This document shows positions 24,149 to 32,565 of a stretch of 38,770 nt of DNA, piece by piece. The DNA comes from Clostridiales bacterium (GTDB lineage: Bacteria > Bacillota > Clostridia > Peptostreptococcales > Acidaminobacteraceae). The stretch's first letter is position 1. Every line of letters starts with the position of its first letter. The stretch spans positions 1-38,770 of the forward strand of contig JAEIOD010000038.1 in NCBI GenBank assembly GCA_016342415.1, in the 5' to 3' direction. The notes beneath the pieces are model-generated. The model was not told the DNA's origin and ran no database searches. It saw only the letters and a list, made by a program, of their open reading frames with translations. The position numbers and the translations under genes are program-made.

Positions 24149-24877
24149 ATGTTTTTACAACAACCGATTATTATATGTACAGTATTACTTTTTACAGGTC
24201 TTTTCTTATTTAATAAATATCTAATCAAAGGCCAAAAGAACTACATGTATAGTGCAGGTGTCTCTGTCGTCATCAGTCTTATTATATTTTTGACTTGTTA
24301 CACAGATCGCTTGATTGATACGTTTGCTGTTATCATGATTTTTATTTTAAGTGGCCTTATCATGTTAATACCATGTTATATGGTTCATAAGGAAATGAAA
24401 TATTACAGATTGGTATTTATCATCACTCACACTGTAGCATTTACTTTACTTGCCGGTATAAGAACTGTCATTTTAATACCCAATCCATATTACTATGTAA
24501 CATTCTTTATGGTTTTTACTTCTTTGTATGTCTTTAGAGGTACAGAAGATAAAATCAAGGCATTTACTATGGTTGGCATTTTACTATTACTACGATTTGT
24601 AATAACTTTTGACTACTATCCCCCTCTAGACTTTGAACACAGAATGGTTTTCAAATCATTTGTAAGTGATACAGATGAATTGAACAGAACTCAAAGCAAA
24701 CCAGTTATAATGGCCATTGATTATTTTGAAACAAATCATTCTAAAGGCTCTATTGACGCTGTTAGAAGTATTCAAAGAGATGATGACATAATCATTTTAA
24801 TCACTTATCAAGATGGTTCTAAAATTCACAGACTCATTTATGAGGACAATCATATTAGAGAATATCAGGAGGAATAA
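24149..24877 (+). CDS. polytopic membrane protein, first of a tandem paralogous pair
   Basis: I do not recognise this 242-residue protein. It has about six membrane segments in residues 5-155 and a C-terminal soluble domain (about 180-242) that appears to lie on one side of the membrane. It shares an ordered set of motifs with the next gene: YTDRLID, IPC, THTVA, QSKPVIMAIDYF and YEDNHI. Together these show an ancient tandem duplication. AGGAGG lies upstream of the ATG and the stop is one base before the next start codon. It starts a three-gene plus-strand operon. Confidence 0.8.
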   Translation: MFLQQPIIICTVLLFTGLFLFNKYLIKGQKNYMYSAGVSVVISLIIFLTCYTDRLIDTFAVIMIFILSGLIMLIPCYMVHKEMKYYRLVFIITHTVAFTLLAGIRTVILIPNPYYYVTFFMVFTSLYVFRGTEDKIKAFTMVGILLLLRFVITFDYYPPLDFEHRMVFKSFVSDTDELNRTQSKPVIMAIDYFETNHSKGSIDAVRSIQRDDDIIILITYQDGSKIHRLIYEDNHIREYQEE

Positions 24878-24878
24878 G

Positions 24879-25586
24879 ATGAACTTACAACCCATTACTT
24901 TTAGCTTCATATTAATACTTGTTTCACTGATATCCTTTGGTATAGCACTCTCAAAAGAAAATCTGAAACCAATCATATACATCACAATATCTACATTTTT
25001 ATTAGGATACGGTAGCTTTATCGTCTTTTATACAGATACTTTAGTAGATGGACTTGGCATGATACTCTTGTTTGGTATAAGCAGTCTTTTACTTGCAATT
25101 CCTTGTTTGTTACTAAAAAAGAAAAGAGGTTATATGATTGTGTTTGTAGCCACTCATATAGTAGCAGCCATATTGCTTTCTGCAGTAAAAAAACTTGGAT
25201 TAATCAGTAGTCCTTCATATATCACATCATTGCTATTTGTATTTGCATATATCTATATCATCGGAAGAAACGAAGAATTTCTAAAAGCAGTTGTCGTCAT
25301 CGTGTTAAGTATCACTTTGAGTATGACACTTCATTTAGATTACTCTTTACCATTTACTTTTGATATTTGGCCATCTAACGATACGATTATTACAACTCAG
25401 TGTAAACCTGTAATAGCAGCAACTGATTATTTTAAACAGTATCATAATGAGGAACACATCAAAACGACTGAAACCATTCATCAGGATGGCAACATCTATG
25501 TTTTTATTACAACAGGTAATACCCCAGGAGGTTATTTCTTTATTTATGAAGATGGTACTGTTCAGCCGTTTTCAAATGATATTTAG
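24879..25586 (+). CDS. polytopic membrane protein, second of the tandem pair
   Basis: The 235-residue protein is a paralogue of the preceding one: YTDTLVD, IPC, THIVA, QCKPVIAATDYF and YEDGTV occur in the same order. It has about six membrane segments and a C-terminal soluble domain of about 65 residues that resembles a small beta-rich unit (IHQDGNIYVFITT). The frame extends upstream to 24813 inside the preceding gene, but ATG 24879 has AGGAGG 6 bases upstream and is used here. No function can be given. Confidence 0.8.
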   Translation: MNLQPITFSFILILVSLISFGIALSKENLKPIIYITISTFLLGYGSFIVFYTDTLVDGLGMILLFGISSLLLAIPCLLLKKKRGYMIVFVATHIVAAILLSAVKKLGLISSPSYITSLLFVFAYIYIIGRNEEFLKAVVVIVLSITLSMTLHLDYSLPFTFDIWPSNDTIITTQCKPVIAATDYFKQYHNEEHIKTTETIHQDGNIYVFITTGNTPGGYFFIYEDGTVQPFSNDI

Positions 25587-25594
25587 GAGGTCAT

Positions 25595-25918
25595 ATGGCA
25601 TTTGTAATTTTAGGCGTGATTGAAGGGATTTCATTTTTACTTTCAAAATCAACCATAGATATTGAAACATTCTTTTTTATCTGGTGTTTCATACCATTTG
25701 CATTTTTATACTTCGGTATGAATTCAGGTCATCAATTTACCAATAGTCCTACAAATGTTATGGCCAATGTTGATATAGCAGTTTCTAAAACCACACAAGA
25801 AAAACGTATAAAATCGATTGCTTCAGGGTTCTATTTAAAAAGCGCAGCTTTTCAATATTTACTATTGGGCATTTTAAATATTATCGTAACAATTATCATA
25901 TACAATATAAAATACTAA
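25595..25918 (+). CDS. small two-span membrane protein
   Basis: I do not recognise this 107-residue protein. It has membrane segments at about 24-42 and 88-107, separated by a hydrophilic loop of about 45 residues with NSPTNVMANVDIAVSKTTQ. It lies 8 bp after the second tandem membrane protein with AGGAGG before the ATG, so it is the last gene of that operon. A strong terminator begins at its stop codon. Confidence 0.7.
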   Translation: MAFVILGVIEGISFLLSKSTIDIETFFFIWCFIPFAFLYFGMNSGHQFTNSPTNVMANVDIAVSKTTQEKRIKSIASGFYLKSAAFQYLLLGILNIIVTIIIYNIKY

Positions 25919-25941
25919 AAGGACCGTTAAGGTCCTTTTTC
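25917..25941 (+). terminator. intrinsic terminator of the membrane-protein operon
   Basis: The 9-bp stem AAAAGGACC / GGTCCTTTT with a 5-base loop (GTTAA) is followed by T residues. It also faces the converging small gene on the minus strand, where the A-run would serve as its T-run. Confidence 0.88.
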
Positions 25942-26112
25942 TTATTCCCAAGGCAACTTGCCACCCTGATGTTTAATGTTCATTAACCCAATCCAAGATA
26001 ATGCTGAAGATGCAATCATCAAGACTGCTACAATACTAAAAAGTGTGAAACCTTTTTTTCCTGAACAACATGTTTTCTCTTCTTTCTTCTTTGGTACCAA
26101 TACTCTTGCCAT
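25942..26112 (-). CDS. 56-residue single-span membrane protein
   Basis: The ORF extends to 26154, overlapping the DHH gene, but ATG 26110-26112 has GAGG 5 bases upstream and gives MARVLVPKKKEEKTCC as the start. A basic, cysteine-bearing N-terminus is followed by one membrane segment (about 21-41) and a short tail. It lies 13 bp after the DHH-family gene. I do not recognise it. Confidence 0.6.
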   Translation of the reverse strand: MARVLVPKKKEEKTCCSGKKGFTLFSIVAVLMIASSALSWIGLMNIKHQGGKLPWE

Positions 26113-26125
26113 GATAACCTCTTTT

Positions 26126-27049
26126 CTATCCTTGTAGTTTAACGAGTAATTCATCTAGTACACGATCCGCCTCTTCATGCGCAACTTGACATGTTCCTGC
26201 ATTCATATGACCTCCGCCACCATAAGATAACATGATTTCTCCGATATTCACATCACTAGATCTATTGATTATTGACTTGCCTACTGTAAAGACCGTATTC
26301 TGTTTTTTAAATCCCCATATAACCTGTACAGATATTTTAGTATCTGGGAATAATGCATATTTAACAAATCGATTGCCAGGATAAATGGTTTCTTCATCTT
26401 TTAAGTTTATAATTAAAACATCCCCATTTACGACAGCATTGTCTTTAATCTGTCCATAAAATTGATCTTTAAAGCTAAAGAACAAATCTACTCTTTCTTT
26501 GACATCTGGCAAACTTAAAATATCATCTATGCTATGATTCTTACAATATTCAATTAAGTCCATCATCAGATTATAATTTGATATTCTGAATTCCCTAAAA
26601 CGACCCAATCCTGTTCTAGCATCCATTAAAAAGCTTAACAGTTCCCAGCCTTTTGGATCTAAAATATCATCTTTTGTAAACCAAGCAGCATCAGCTTTAT
26701 CAACCGCTTCCATCATTTCATCTGAAATCATTGAAAATCTAGTTTTACCACCATAATAATCATATACTACTCTCGCTGCACTTGGTGCATTTGGATCTAT
26801 AATATGATTATCTAACTTTTCTGAATTACGTATCGTCTCACTTAAATGATGATCAAAAGCCAAGCCAATGCCTTTTGCATAAGGTAAATTTGTAGAAATA
26901 TCATTCTCACCAACTTCTATTTTACCATCCTGCATATCTTTAGGATGAACAAACTTTATATCTTCTATTAAATCCATTTCCTTTAATAATACCGCACATA
27001 CCAAACCATCAAAATCACTTCTAGTAATTAATCTCTTCTTGCTACTCAT
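26126..27049 (-). CDS. DHH-family phosphoesterase
   Basis: The 307-residue protein has the DHH superfamily motifs: TRSDFDGLVCA (about 9-19), FDHHLSE (about 65-71) and the DHHA1-type C-terminal GGGGHMNAGTC (about 281-291). Relatives include NrnA-type nanoRNases, GdpP-type cyclic-di-AMP phosphodiesterases and exopolyphosphatases. The first motif is DFDG rather than DxDA, as in a less studied branch. It is a soluble cytoplasmic enzyme; the substrate cannot be read. AGGG precedes the ATG. Confidence 0.85.
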   Translation of the reverse strand: MSSKKRLITRSDFDGLVCAVLLKEMDLIEDIKFVHPKDMQDGKIEVGENDISTNLPYAKGIGLAFDHHLSETIRNSEKLDNHIIDPNAPSAARVVYDYYGGKTRFSMISDEMMEAVDKADAAWFTKDDILDPKGWELLSFLMDARTGLGRFREFRISNYNLMMDLIEYCKNHSIDDILSLPDVKERVDLFFSFKDQFYGQIKDNAVVNGDVLIINLKDEETIYPGNRFVKYALFPDTKISVQVIWGFKKQNTVFTVGKSIINRSSDVNIGEIMLSYGGGGHMNAGTCQVAHEEADRVLDELLVKLQG

Positions 27050-27121
27050 ACACCCTCCCTTTAGTCAAATTATCTAATTCTCTTTATTTATACCACATCT
27101 GAGTTTTATTAACCTTAAATT

Positions 27122-27157
27122 TAACAAAAAGAGGTCATGATTTAACATAACCTCTTT
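27122..27157 (-). terminator. intrinsic terminator of glnS
   Basis: The 12-bp stem AAAGAGGTTATG / CATGACCTCTTT (one G-U pair; 27146-27157 with 27128-27139) is followed by T residues on the minus strand. It begins 11 bp past the stop codon. Confidence 0.82.
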
Positions 27158-27167
27158 AAAAACATCT

Positions 27168-28778
27168 TCACTTCTTTTTATTGCCTTTTAAACTGACTAT
27201 TCTATGGACTAAATTCCTATTTTCCATATAATAGTAACCCATTCTAATAAATTGAAATCTTGAATGACCTGCATCAAAAGACGCCTCTAAATTATCTTCA
27301 ATTCTACCCATTGTAATCTTTAACGACTCTGGATTTATCGATTCTACCAGCGTATCATCTGACGGTGTTTCTAAAAATAAATCTTCATAAGTTCTAATTT
27401 CTACAGGTCGGCTATAAGACGATACCCAGTGTATAGTACCTTTTACTTTCCTACCTGTAAAACCACTGCCACTTTTTGTTTCAGGATCATAAGTACAATG
27501 AATTTCTGTAATCTTACCAGACTCATCTTTTATCACCTCATGGCATTTAATAAAGAAACCGTGTTTTAGTCTGACTTCTCCGACGGGAGTCAGTCTCTTA
27601 TACTTCGGTGGTGGATTTTCACTAAAATCCTCACGCTCAATATATAGCTCTTTGGTTAATTTGATCTCTCTTTTACCAAAACTTTCATCCTTAAAATGAT
27701 TGTCTGCAAACAACACTTCTTCATTTTCTAAATTTGTAATCACAACTTTTAAAGGATCAACTACAGTCATAAAACAAGGAACTGTTTCTTTTAAATCTTC
27801 TCTTACAAAATGTTCTAATAATTTATAGTCAATTGTACTTTCATTTTTTGGAACACCAATCTCTTCCAGGAAATCAACAATCACTTTGGGTGTGATACCA
27901 CGTTTTTTGAGTCCCTTTAGAGTTGGCAATCTTGGATCGTCCCACCCCTCTACAACGCCACTGGCTACTAATTGTTTCAGGTATCTCTTTGAGGTAACTA
28001 CCCCGGTTAAGTTCAATCGTCCAAATTCAATTTGTCTCGGTAGCGGCTTCTCTAAATCTAGATTATTAAGCACCCATTCATAATAGGGTCTATGATTAAC
28101 AAATTCATTAGAACATAAAGAATGTGTCACCCCTTCAATATAATCTTGTATAGGATGAGCAAAGTCATACATCGGATAAATACACCATTTATCTTTTGTA
28201 CGGTAATGACTTTGATGTAATACTCTAAAAATAACCGGATCTCGCATCAGAAGGTTGGGATCACCCATATCCATTTTAGCTCTTAAAACACAAATCCCTT
28301 CTTCAACTTCACCACTTTTCATTTTTTCAAACCACATTAAATTCTCTTGAATGCTTCTATTTCTATAAGGACTTTCTTTACCTTTTTCAGTTAAAGTACC
28401 TCTATATGTTCTCATTTCATCTTGAGACAAATGACAAATAAAAGCTTTATTTTCTTTGATTAGATATATTGCATACTGATAAATTTGATCTGCATAATCC
28501 GATCCAAAATAAGCCGTTTCTCCATAATCGAACATCATCCACTTAAAGTCGTCTTCTATTGCATGAACATATTCAATATCTTCTTTTGTTGGATTTGTAT
28601 CATCAAATCTTAGATTAAATTGTCCATTAAATTTTTTTGCCATTTGATATGAAATATTGATGGCAAATGCACTTCCTATATGAAGATAACCATTCGGTTC
28701 TGGTGGAAATCTAGTAATAATTTTATTATGTTTGCCAGCTTCAAGTTCTTTTGTTATTATCTTTTCTATAAAATTCAT
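27168..28778 (-). CDS. glnS: glutaminyl-tRNA synthetase
   Basis: This 536-residue class I synthetase has the HIGH-type motif HIGS (33-36, within FPPEPNGYLHIGSA), the GlnRS RFDDTNPTKED segment (57-67) and a KMSKS-like VTSKR (261-265). The C-terminal half has the beta-barrel anticodon-binding domains. It charges tRNA-Gln directly, as in E. coli, whereas many Bacillota use the GatCAB amidation route. Length compares with 554 residues in E. coli. GGAG lies 6 bases before the ATG. It is a single-gene unit with its own terminator. Confidence 0.96.
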   Translation of the reverse strand: MNFIEKIITKELEAGKHNKIITRFPPEPNGYLHIGSAFAINISYQMAKKFNGQFNLRFDDTNPTKEDIEYVHAIEDDFKWMMFDYGETAYFGSDYADQIYQYAIYLIKENKAFICHLSQDEMRTYRGTLTEKGKESPYRNRSIQENLMWFEKMKSGEVEEGICVLRAKMDMGDPNLLMRDPVIFRVLHQSHYRTKDKWCIYPMYDFAHPIQDYIEGVTHSLCSNEFVNHRPYYEWVLNNLDLEKPLPRQIEFGRLNLTGVVTSKRYLKQLVASGVVEGWDDPRLPTLKGLKKRGITPKVIVDFLEEIGVPKNESTIDYKLLEHFVREDLKETVPCFMTVVDPLKVVITNLENEEVLFADNHFKDESFGKREIKLTKELYIEREDFSENPPPKYKRLTPVGEVRLKHGFFIKCHEVIKDESGKITEIHCTYDPETKSGSGFTGRKVKGTIHWVSSYSRPVEIRTYEDLFLETPSDDTLVESINPESLKITMGRIEDNLEASFDAGHSRFQFIRMGYYYMENRNLVHRIVSLKGNKKK

Positions 28779-28802
28779 GTATACTCCTTTTGCAGTTTAG
28801 TA

Positions 28803-29073
28803 TTATCCAATATATAAGCTTTGCTGGTATATCTGCAAAACAAGTTCTACATAATTATTTATTTCAGTTCTTGTCCCATCACTCATCACCCCTTTGGTAT
28901 TACTAGCTATTTTAATACAGAGTGTATGTTTTATCAAGCCCTAAATAAGTACCACACATAGATAAGATCTCGCTGATATCAATATTAAACCCATAGACAA
29001 CATCACATACTTCAAATCTGGATATAATATAATTTTCTAGTTTTATATAAAAACAAACCCCTTCCCTAAATGT
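28803..29073 (-). pseudogene. possible decayed gene in the glnS-yhhN gap
   Basis: This is a gene-poor stretch (28779-29118). Two adjacent minus-strand frames read as plausible protein: the first (28912-29073) with segments such as FEVCDVVYGFNIDISEIL, the second (28803-about 28934) with KGVMSDGTRTEINNYVELVL. A single-base shift near 28920 would join them into about 85 residues. There is no start codon in the first frame and no family I recognise. It overlaps the glnS 5' region and the -10 box of the following plus-strand gene. AT-rich chance reading remains possible. Confidence 0.25.
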
Positions 29074-29079
29074 TTATAG

Positions 29080-29085
29080 TATAAT
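29080..29085 (+). promoter_or_regulatory. -10 box of the YhhN-family gene
   Basis: TATAAT occurs 33 bp upstream of the ATG, but no clear -35 is seen. Confidence 0.35.
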
Positions 29086-29118
29086 AGGTATAGGCAATTA
29101 TTATATAGGAGGTTATAT

Positions 29119-29832
29119 ATGAAGTTACTCGCGATTGCACTATTTCTATTAACAGCTTTAGTCAATATTTACAATAATAAAAGAGTCCAGTCCAATAATA
29201 ATCATCTTTTAACGTTAATCAGTAAACCACTTTTAATCCCGCTTCTGATGATAAACTATATATTAAACGTAAGTACCATCCATTATTTTGTTATCATAGC
29301 ATTAACTTTTGGTTGGTTGGGAGACTGTGTTATTATTTTCCATCATGAACTTAATCATCAAAAAACAACCAAAAATATGATACCTTTACTAACAGGTTTA
29401 GGTTTCTTCTTATGTGGGCATCTGACTTATATCAGCCTTTTTTTAAAAGATATAGAATCTCCAAACGGATTTATTTTTTTATGTCTCATATTTTATCTGA
29501 TTAGTGGATTAGTCGTCTATCTATATCTTCTCAAAAATGGTCTTCTCAGTAAAAGCAGTCCAAAGATATCACATCGTACCAAAAAGATTTTAAAAATAGC
29601 TATAGCGGTATATATGAGCGTTATTATGACCTTTAGTTTCACAGCACTGTTAAGATGGACATCTTTATCTGACACAGGCACTTTTGTTACTTTGCTAGGT
29701 ACACTATCCTTTCTGATTTCCGATACAACTCTATCATTAAAAGAATTTGGTGAACTCGATTTTCTTCCAGAACAGTTGGTCATGATAACCTATATCTCTG
29801 CTCAGTCGTTGATTGTAATAAGTCTGTTGTAA
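29119..29832 (+). CDS. YhhN-family membrane protein (lysoplasmalogenase-like)
   Basis: This 237-residue protein has about eight hydrophobic segments. It shows the YhhN landmarks FGWLGDCVIIF (about 64-74), GLGFFLCGHLTYI (about 94-106) and GTLSFLISDTTLSL (about 191-204). The conserved Asp residues (GD, SD) and His (GH) are thought to form the active site. Characterised relatives hydrolyse the vinyl-ether bond of lysoplasmalogens, ether lipids found in many anaerobes. AGGAGG precedes the ATG. It stands alone. Confidence 0.85.
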   Translation: MKLLAIALFLLTALVNIYNNKRVQSNNNHLLTLISKPLLIPLLMINYILNVSTIHYFVIIALTFGWLGDCVIIFHHELNHQKTTKNMIPLLTGLGFFLCGHLTYISLFLKDIESPNGFIFLCLIFYLISGLVVYLYLLKNGLLSKSSPKISHRTKKILKIAIAVYMSVIMTFSFTALLRWTSLSDTGTFVTLLGTLSFLISDTTLSLKEFGELDFLPEQLVMITYISAQSLIVISLL

Positions 29833-29842
29833 TAGCAAACAA

Positions 29843-29868
29843 TAAAAAAAGATCACGAATGGATCTTT
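29843..29868. terminator. intrinsic terminator, mainly for the DUF1905 gene
   Basis: The stem AAAGATC / GATCTTT (29848-29854 with 29862-29868), 7-base loop, has a run of A residues to the left, giving a good T-run on the minus strand. It may partly stop the plus-strand YhhN-family transcript. Confidence 0.7.
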
Positions 29869-29881
29869 CAGTTAAATAAAA

Positions 29882-30178
29882 TTAAAACATCACGTCTATT
29901 TCTACTGTAATAAGATCATCTTTTTTTAGATGTTCTCTTTTTCTTATTGGACCCTTAATTGGTAACAGGTACGCCTTTAATTTTGAATCATAGAAAATAG
30001 ATGTTTTCCACTTCGTTTGATTTACTGTCACCTCAACTGGTATCGAACCAAATCCTGGACTTATCTCTGCAAATAAATTTCTAATATCATCTGATATCTG
30101 ATTTGGTACTGTTACAAAATGCCATGATGAAGGACCATCACCCGTCCACAACTTACTTTCAAATCTATAACCATTCAT
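29882..30178 (-). CDS. DUF1905 domain protein
   Basis: The 98-residue protein follows the DUF1905 pattern: FESKLWTGDGPSSWHFVTVP (about 5-24), a GFGSIPVEVTVNQTKWKTSIF central part and the ending LLPIKGPIRKREHLKKDDLI. Function is unknown; related domains occur with YdeI-type proteins. The frame continues upstream to 30220 but ATG 30176-30178 gives the usual family start. Its ribosome site (GGAG or GTGGGTG) is weak in spacing, so this choice rests on the family. Confidence 0.82.
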   Translation of the reverse strand: MNGYRFESKLWTGDGPSSWHFVTVPNQISDDIRNLFAEISPGFGSIPVEVTVNQTKWKTSIFYDSKLKAYLLPIKGPIRKREHLKKDDLITVEIDVMF

Positions 30179-30332
30179 TCTACACCCACTCCATTGGAAA
30201 TTGCATCTGTTCAATAACACTTTACTGCCGCCATTACCTTTTTACGTAGCAGTCACTATATCCATTAGGTTTTCATTATCAATATCTACAAAAGACTATC
30301 TGTCAGTCCGGCTTGTGGTACTTGTATGTCTC

Positions 30333-30461
30333 TTACTGATAACATGCAGTTATCATTTTATAAAATTTGATTATATATGTCAAAATCATTTCCAATATTG
30401 AGCCATAATCTTCTTTTCCAAACAATAAAATAGTTATTATCAGCAGAACAATCGTCTTCAT
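30333..30461 (-). CDS. possible 42-residue small membrane protein
   Basis: Within the gene-poor 30221-30688 stretch, an ATG with AGAGG 6 bases upstream opens a 42-codon frame. Its N-terminus is MKTIVLLIITILLFGKEDYG: a hydrophobic membrane segment then charged residues. Its 3' end forms a 7-bp hairpin (30337-30355). No family is recognised. The remainder of this stretch shows nothing gene-like apart from the pepF -10 box. Confidence 0.35.
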   Translation of the reverse strand: MKTIVLLIITILLFGKEDYGSILEMILTYIIKFYKMITACYQ

Positions 30462-30643
30462 ACAATCCTCTTAGCTCTTCTTGTATCCACTATATCATTA
30501 AGATAAAGGCCGTAGTCAAGTTGTTACAAAAATATAAAAAAATCTAATAAATACAGCAACTGCAAACAAACATGTCTCTTTTAATGGTTATAGAACTATT
30601 AAAAACAATTATATGGATTGCGATAGTTGAAATTTTCTGTCAA

Positions 30644-30649
30644 TATAAT
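30644..30649 (+). promoter_or_regulatory. -10 box of the oligoendopeptidase gene
   Basis: TATAAT occurs 39 bp upstream of the ATG; the -35 is not clear. Confidence 0.4.
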
Positions 30650-30688
30650 AGTTAGAGTAGCGAATTAGATTATAAAGAGGAGATTATT

Positions 30689-32488
30689 ATGAATGAAAGA
30701 TTAAAGCGTCATGAAGTAGATGTCAATATGACATGGGATCTAAAAGCACTATTTGAATCAAAAGAAGAATTTCTTTCTTCTCTAGAAAGAGCAAAAGTTA
30801 ACGTTGAAGAGATTAAGAATTATAAGGGCCGTTTAACTGAAAATGCATCTGTGTTATTTGAAGCAGTTGAATCACTTGAGAAATTTGTAATCCAATTGGA
30901 TGCTCTTGGAACTTATGCAGGACTTGGTCAAGCAGTCGATGGTACCAATACAGAATCTCAAGAATTATCTATGACTTTTGGTGCTGCTGCAACGGCTATT
31001 CAAGCAGAGCTTACATTTTTTGAAAATGAAATTATGTCATTAACCGAAAAACAATACACTGAATTTTTCAAAGATGAACCCAAACTTGAAGTATACCGTC
31101 CATACATAGAAGATTTATATGAACAAAAGAAATACAAGTTATCCGATGATACAGAAGAAGCTCTTGCATCACTCGGTGAAGTCACTGAAGCACCATATAC
31201 TATTTATTCTGTCAGTAAAGCTGCCGATATGCAGTTTGATGCTTTTGAAGATGGTGATGGCAACACTCAACCCAACTCATTTGCGTTATTTGAAGGTAAA
31301 TATGAATACAGCGAAGATGCCATTACAAGAAAAAATGCTTATGAATCATTTAATAAAACACTGAATCTATATAAAAACACTTATGCAGCGGTATACAGTA
31401 CTGAAGTTAAAAAACAAGTAATGTTGAGTAAACTTCGTGGTTATGAGTCTGTTACAGACATGCTATTAATTTCGCAAAAGGTGACTCAAGAAATGTACCA
31501 TCGTCAAATAGATGTCATTTATAATGAATTAGCACCTCATATGCGTAAGTTTGCAAATCTTTTGAAGGATCAACTTGGACTTGAAAAAGTCAACTTCTAT
31601 GATTTAAAAGCACCTTTGGACACAAGCTTTAATCCATCAGCAACATATGATGAAGCAAAAGACGCTGTCCTTAATTCACTGGAAATCATGGGTAAAGATT
31701 ATGTTCAAATCATTGAAAAAGCTTTTGATGAACGTTGGATTGACTATTCAGATAATGTCGGTAAATCAACAGGTGCTTTCTGTGCATCGCCCTATGCCGC
31801 TCATCCATATATCTTAGTAACATTCCAAAACAATATGAGAGATGCCTTTACACTGGCTCATGAACTTGGACACGCAGGTCATTTCTACTTGGCAAACAAG
31901 GAGCAAAACTACTTTAATACCAATCCTTCAATGTATAACGTTGAAGCACCATCAACTATGAATGAAATGTTATTAGGAAGATACTTGCTTCAAAATAACG
32001 ATGATCCGAAAATGAAAAAGTGGGTAATTCTTCAGTTTATGGGCACATATTATCACAACTTTGTAACACACCTTTTAGAAGCTGCATTCCAAAGAAAAGT
32101 ATATGAATTTGCTGAAAAGGATCAACCACTTACAGCAAAACTACTTTGTGATACAAAACTAGAAGTCCTTAAAGGTTTCTGGGGTGATTCTGTAGAGATT
32201 GATGAGAATGCTGGTATGACTTGGATGAGACAACCTCATTATTATATGGGACTTTATCCATACACTTATTCTGCTGGACTTACAGCATCAACAGCTGTTT
32301 CTGAAATGATTTTTGAAGAAGGTCAACCTGCAGTAGACAGATGGATTGATATGCTAAAAACCGGTGGTAAACTGAAACCACTTGACTTATTAAAAGTAGC
32401 TGGAATGGATTTAACTTCTGATGAACCTGTTCAAAAGGCAGTTAAATATGTAGGTAGCTTAATAGATCAATTAATAGAATTATCATAA
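30689..32488 (+). CDS. pepF: oligoendopeptidase F (M3 family)
   Basis: The 599-residue soluble zinc peptidase has HELGH at 391-395 and third zinc ligand probably E419 (VEAPST), the spacing seen in thermolysin-like M3 enzymes. It cleaves short peptides of about 7-17 residues in the cytoplasm, recycling amino acids. The length matches PepF (about 600). GAGGAG lies 6-7 bases before the ATG. It is a single-gene unit ending in a strong terminator. Confidence 0.95.
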   Translation: MNERLKRHEVDVNMTWDLKALFESKEEFLSSLERAKVNVEEIKNYKGRLTENASVLFEAVESLEKFVIQLDALGTYAGLGQAVDGTNTESQELSMTFGAAATAIQAELTFFENEIMSLTEKQYTEFFKDEPKLEVYRPYIEDLYEQKKYKLSDDTEEALASLGEVTEAPYTIYSVSKAADMQFDAFEDGDGNTQPNSFALFEGKYEYSEDAITRKNAYESFNKTLNLYKNTYAAVYSTEVKKQVMLSKLRGYESVTDMLLISQKVTQEMYHRQIDVIYNELAPHMRKFANLLKDQLGLEKVNFYDLKAPLDTSFNPSATYDEAKDAVLNSLEIMGKDYVQIIEKAFDERWIDYSDNVGKSTGAFCASPYAAHPYILVTFQNNMRDAFTLAHELGHAGHFYLANKEQNYFNTNPSMYNVEAPSTMNEMLLGRYLLQNNDDPKMKKWVILQFMGTYYHNFVTHLLEAAFQRKVYEFAEKDQPLTAKLLCDTKLEVLKGFWGDSVEIDENAGMTWMRQPHYYMGLYPYTYSAGLTASTAVSEMIFEEGQPAVDRWIDMLKTGGKLKPLDLLKVAGMDLTSDEPVQKAVKYVGSLIDQLIELS

Positions 32489-32491
32489 TCT

Positions 32492-32527
32492 AAAATCCGA
32501 TATCATCATCTGATATCGGATTTTTTT
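32492..32527 (+). terminator. intrinsic terminator of pepF
   Basis: The 14-bp stem AAAATCCGATATCA / TGATATCGGATTTT (32492-32505 with 32511-32524) with a 5-base loop runs into seven T residues. Confidence 0.93.
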
Positions 32528-32565
32528 AATAGTGTCCTACAATTTTTGAATTTCAAATGATCAAA

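Noticed and set aside
30337..30355. Hairpin TGATAAC-ATGCA-GTTATCA as a plus-strand terminator
   Set aside because: A short T-run follows on the plus strand, but no plus-strand gene ends upstream of it.
30201..30401. 66-codon plus-strand frame in the 30.2-30.7 kb stretch
   Set aside because: No ribosome site; composition looks like AT-rich chance reading, and it overlaps both the DUF1905 gene's 5' end and the minus-strand small ORF.
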